A stretch of 64,000 bases of DNA from Chitinophagaceae bacterium (GTDB taxonomy: Bacteria > Bacteroidota > Bacteroidia > Chitinophagales > Chitinophagaceae), in the NCBI GenBank assembly GCA_019638595.1, contig JAHBTJ010000017.1, positions 62,001 through 126,000 of the forward strand, in the 5' to 3' direction. The notes under the pieces are model-generated. The model ran no database searches, was not told the origin of the DNA, and saw only the letters and a program-made list of their open reading frames with translations. The position numbers were made by a program, and so were the translations under genes. Of the stretch, positions 61,838-64,000 are shown piece by piece; the stretch's first letter is position 1, and every line of letters begins with the position of its first letter.

Positions 61838-61857
61838 CCAACATTTTTCTGGCAGAT

Positions 61858-64000
61858 ATGGCTACAAAATACAAGGAATATACAGGATTGAACTTACCGG
61901 CAATAGAACAGGAAATACTTTCAAAATGGATTGATAATCAAACATTTAAAAAAAGTATTGCCATACGTGAGGGTGCTGCGCCCTTTGTTTTTTACGAAGG
62001 TCCGCCCAGCGCCAACGGCATGCCCGGCATTCACCATGTAATTTCGCGTACATTAAAAGACCTGGTATGCCGCTATAAAACCATGCAGGGCTTCCAGGTA
62101 AAAAGGAAAGCCGGGTGGGATACACACGGGCTGCCGGTAGAGCTGGGTGTGGAAAAAATGCTGGGTATTACCAAAGAAGATATCGGTAAAAAAATATCCG
62201 TTGAAGATTACAATGCTACCTGTCGCCGGGAAGTTTTAAAATATAAAGACAAATGGGATGAGCTTACCCGGAAAATGGGGTATTGGGTGGACCTCTCCGA
62301 TCCTTATATCACTTTTGACAATAATTATATAGAAACCCTTTGGTGGTGCCTGAGTGAGCTGTATAAAAAAGGATTATTGTACGAAAGCGTAAGCATACAA
62401 CCCTACTCCCCCGCCGCAGGTACAGGTTTAAGCTCTCATGAACTGAACCAGCCCGGTACCTATAAAATGGTAAAAGATACTTCTGCAACAGTACTTTTCA
62501 GTTTAGCAAAATCACCAGGATATTCCCGTTTAGGAAATGAGGAGGGATTGTCTACTTGGCAGAATATGGAAAAATATGGAGAGTCTGATTTCTATAGACA
62601 ACTATTCCAAAAAACCCAGGATGCATGGAAAGAAAACCCGGTAGGTTCTAAAAGCGTTTTTTTCATGGCATGGACTACAACTCCTTGGACCCTACCCTCA
62701 AACTTAGGTCTTGCCGTTGGAAGAAATATTGATTACGTACTAATCAAAACCTTTAACCCTTATACGCATGAGCCTATAAACGTAATTCTCGCAAAATCTC
62801 TCGTCCTTAAATACTTTAAAGCCGAAAATGAGAACGGAGATTTTAACACTTATACTTCTGACTCAAAAAATATCCCCTGGAAAATATTAAAAGAATTTAA
62901 AGGACATGACTTAGCAACACTTTATTATGAGCAACTATTACCATTTGAAGCAAATACTGTTGCCAAGGTAAGGGAATTTACTCCTAACGCTAATCCATTT
63001 AAGGTAGTAATTGGTGATTTTGTTACAACTGAGGATGGTACCGGCATCGTACATGTAGCACCCGCATTTGGCGCTGATGACTTCCGGGTAGGACAAAAAA
63101 ACAATATCGGCATTGTAACACTGGTGGATCGTGAGGGTAAGTTTATTGATGGTGTGGGTGAGTTCAGCGGGCGATATGTAAAAAATTATAAAGACGAAAA
63201 AGATTATGTAGATGTAAATGTGGACATCTGTGTAAAGCTGAAAAAAGAGAACCGCGCCTTTAAAATAGAAAAGTACGAGCACAATTATCCGCATTGCTGG
63301 CGTACAGATAAACCTGTACTGTATTACCCGCTGGATGCCTGGTTCATAAAAACCACGGCCTTAAAGAACCGGATGGTGGAGCTCAACAAAACCATCAACT
63401 GGAAACCCAAATCCACAGGCGAAGGCCGCTTTGGTAACTGGCTGGAAAATATGGTAGACTGGAACCTGAGCCGCAGCCGCTACTGGGGTACTCCCCTGCC
63501 GGTATGGAGAACAGAGGATGGAGAGGAAGAAATTTGCATAGGTTCAATAGCCGAGCTGAATGCTGAGATCAAAAAAGCCGGCGAAATATTAGGTGGAGGC
63601 GTAAATAAAAACTATTTGCATGAAGGGATACTGGACCTGCATAAGCCTTATGTGGATGAGGTAATACTGGTTAGCAAAACCGGTAAGCCCATGAAAAGAG
63701 TTCCCGACCTGGTGGATGTTTGGTTCGACAGCGGCGCCATGCCGTATGCGCAATGGCATTTCCCTTTTGAAAATAAAGAGATATTCGCACAAAACTACCC
63801 GGCCGATTTCATTGCCGAAGGGGTGGACCAAACCCGCGGATGGTTCTATACTTTACATGCTTTGGGCAGCCTGCTCAAGGAATCTGTTCAGGAAGAACTT
63901 AAAAAAGCCGGTTTTGAAGTAAGCGATGAAAAATATCCCGGGCTGGCATATAAAACCTGCGTTTCTAACGGGCTGGTGCTCGATAAGAACGGCAACAAAA
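61858..64000 (+). CDS. ileS: Isoleucyl-tRNA synthetase (partial, N-terminal 714 residues)
   Basis: The frame starts at the ATG at 61858 (MATKYKEYTGLNLPAIEQEI) and remains open to the window end. Class I motifs are FYEGPPSANGMPGIHHVISR (HIGH region), KRKAGWDTHGLPVELGVEK, the CP1 editing segments TTPWTLPSNLGLAVG and GTGIVHVAPAFGADDF, then LSRSRYWGTPLPVWR and DFIAEGVDQTRGWFYTL. It charges tRNA-Ile and hydrolyses misacylated Val-tRNA. Residues about 209-396, the editing domain, are encoded by DNA of about 35% GC with different codon choice while the flanks are about 50%, indicating a recombined segment. The C-terminus is outside the window. Confidence 0.93.
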   Translation, partial: MATKYKEYTGLNLPAIEQEILSKWIDNQTFKKSIAIREGAAPFVFYEGPPSANGMPGIHHVISRTLKDLVCRYKTMQGFQVKRKAGWDTHGLPVELGVEKMLGITKEDIGKKISVEDYNATCRREVLKYKDKWDELTRKMGYWVDLSDPYITFDNNYIETLWWCLSELYKKGLLYESVSIQPYSPAAGTGLSSHELNQPGTYKMVKDTSATVLFSLAKSPGYSRLGNEEGLSTWQNMEKYGESDFYRQLFQKTQDAWKENPVGSKSVFFMAWTTTPWTLPSNLGLAVGRNIDYVLIKTFNPYTHEPINVILAKSLVLKYFKAENENGDFNTYTSDSKNIPWKILKEFKGHDLATLYYEQLLPFEANTVAKVREFTPNANPFKVVIGDFVTTEDGTGIVHVAPAFGADDFRVGQKNNIGIVTLVDREGKFIDGVGEFSGRYVKNYKDEKDYVDVNVDICVKLKKENRAFKIEKYEHNYPHCWRTDKPVLYYPLDAWFIKTTALKNRMVELNKTINWKPKSTGEGRFGNWLENMVDWNLSRSRYWGTPLPVWRTEDGEEEICIGSIAELNAEIKKAGEILGGGVNKNYLHEGILDLHKPYVDEVILVSKTGKPMKRVPDLVDVWFDSGAMPYAQWHFPFENKEIFAQNYPADFIAEGVDQTRGWFYTLHALGSLLKESVQEELKKAGFEVSDEKYPGLAYKTCVSNGLVLDKNGNK

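Larger units (their letters stand above)
61031..61857. other. 828-base non-coding stretch between nitroreductase and ileS
   Basis: No convincing gene is seen. A minus-strand open frame (61345-61638, GTG start) has no recognisable domain. The stretch has GGGAGC at 61199-61204 with GCTCCC at 61211-61216, a nested stem-loop at 61482-61530, and an 11-bp palindrome at 61548-61575. No tRNA or rRNA features are seen; a small RNA is possible. Confidence 0.5.

Overview
This 64-kb window is chromosomal DNA from a member of the Bacteroidota, most likely a Chitinophagaceae-type soil or freshwater bacterium. Supporting signs are a type IX secretion (T9SS) C-terminal sorting domain, Bacteroidota promoters (TTTG or TTG, 17-22 bases, TAnnTTTG), mostly weak Shine-Dalgarno signals, a TonB/HmuY heme system, FG-GAP and ASPIC/UnbV lipoproteins, an S46 dipeptidyl-peptidase and the long Bacteroidota-type PurF. 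I see no rRNA, tRNA, CRISPR array, insertion sequence or prophage. Family-level placement is inference from style, not from a marker-gene search.

Layout. 1-8.7 kb: a partial FGGY sugar kinase, an orphan BatD gene, and a leftward group made of an SDR dehydrogenase, a large beta-propeller/HEAT/cytochrome c dehydrogenase, a ketose 3-epimerase with the complete catalytic tetrad, and an FG-GAP lipoprotein. 8.85-15.5 kb: a complete leftward eboABCDEF cluster. 15.6-21 kb: a TMEM220 protein, a lipoprotein followed by a TPR-CHAT protein with a terminator hairpin placed against the CHAT start codon, and an HGSNAT/DUF5009 membrane acyltransferase. 21-24.5 kb: an ASPIC/UnbV lipoprotein. 24.5-30.8 kb: a small secreted protein followed by TolC, RND pump and adaptor genes. 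31-34.6 kb: a Crp/Fnr regulator, a TauE/SafE exporter, a CstB-like persulfide dioxygenase-rhodanese fusion and two YgaP-like membrane proteins; four GTGA-N6-TCAC palindromes stand at a constant distance from promoter-like elements and mark a local sulfur regulon.

34.8-52.4 kb is mostly housekeeping: trmB, an alkyltransferase-like protein without the catalytic cysteine, an SDR, metG, a DPP11-type S46 peptidase, two tandem S66 peptidases, a T9SS cargo protein, a SixA-type phosphatase, a purF-like gene, a coiled-coil secreted protein, a flippase and hemJ. 52.5-60.4 kb is a heme acquisition locus (TonB receptor, enlarged HmuY-like lipoprotein, HmuT, HmuU, HmuV, HmuS) split by an internal terminator, then a nitroreductase. 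After an 828-base non-coding stretch containing strong inverted repeats, ileS runs off the right end; its CP1 editing domain has markedly lower GC and different codon choice from the rest of the gene.

The most interesting signals are the four-site Crp/Fnr persulfide regulon, the mosaic editing domain of ileS, the complete ebo cluster, a family of degenerate word-like repeats in at least four intergenic gaps, and the terminator abutting the CHAT start codon.
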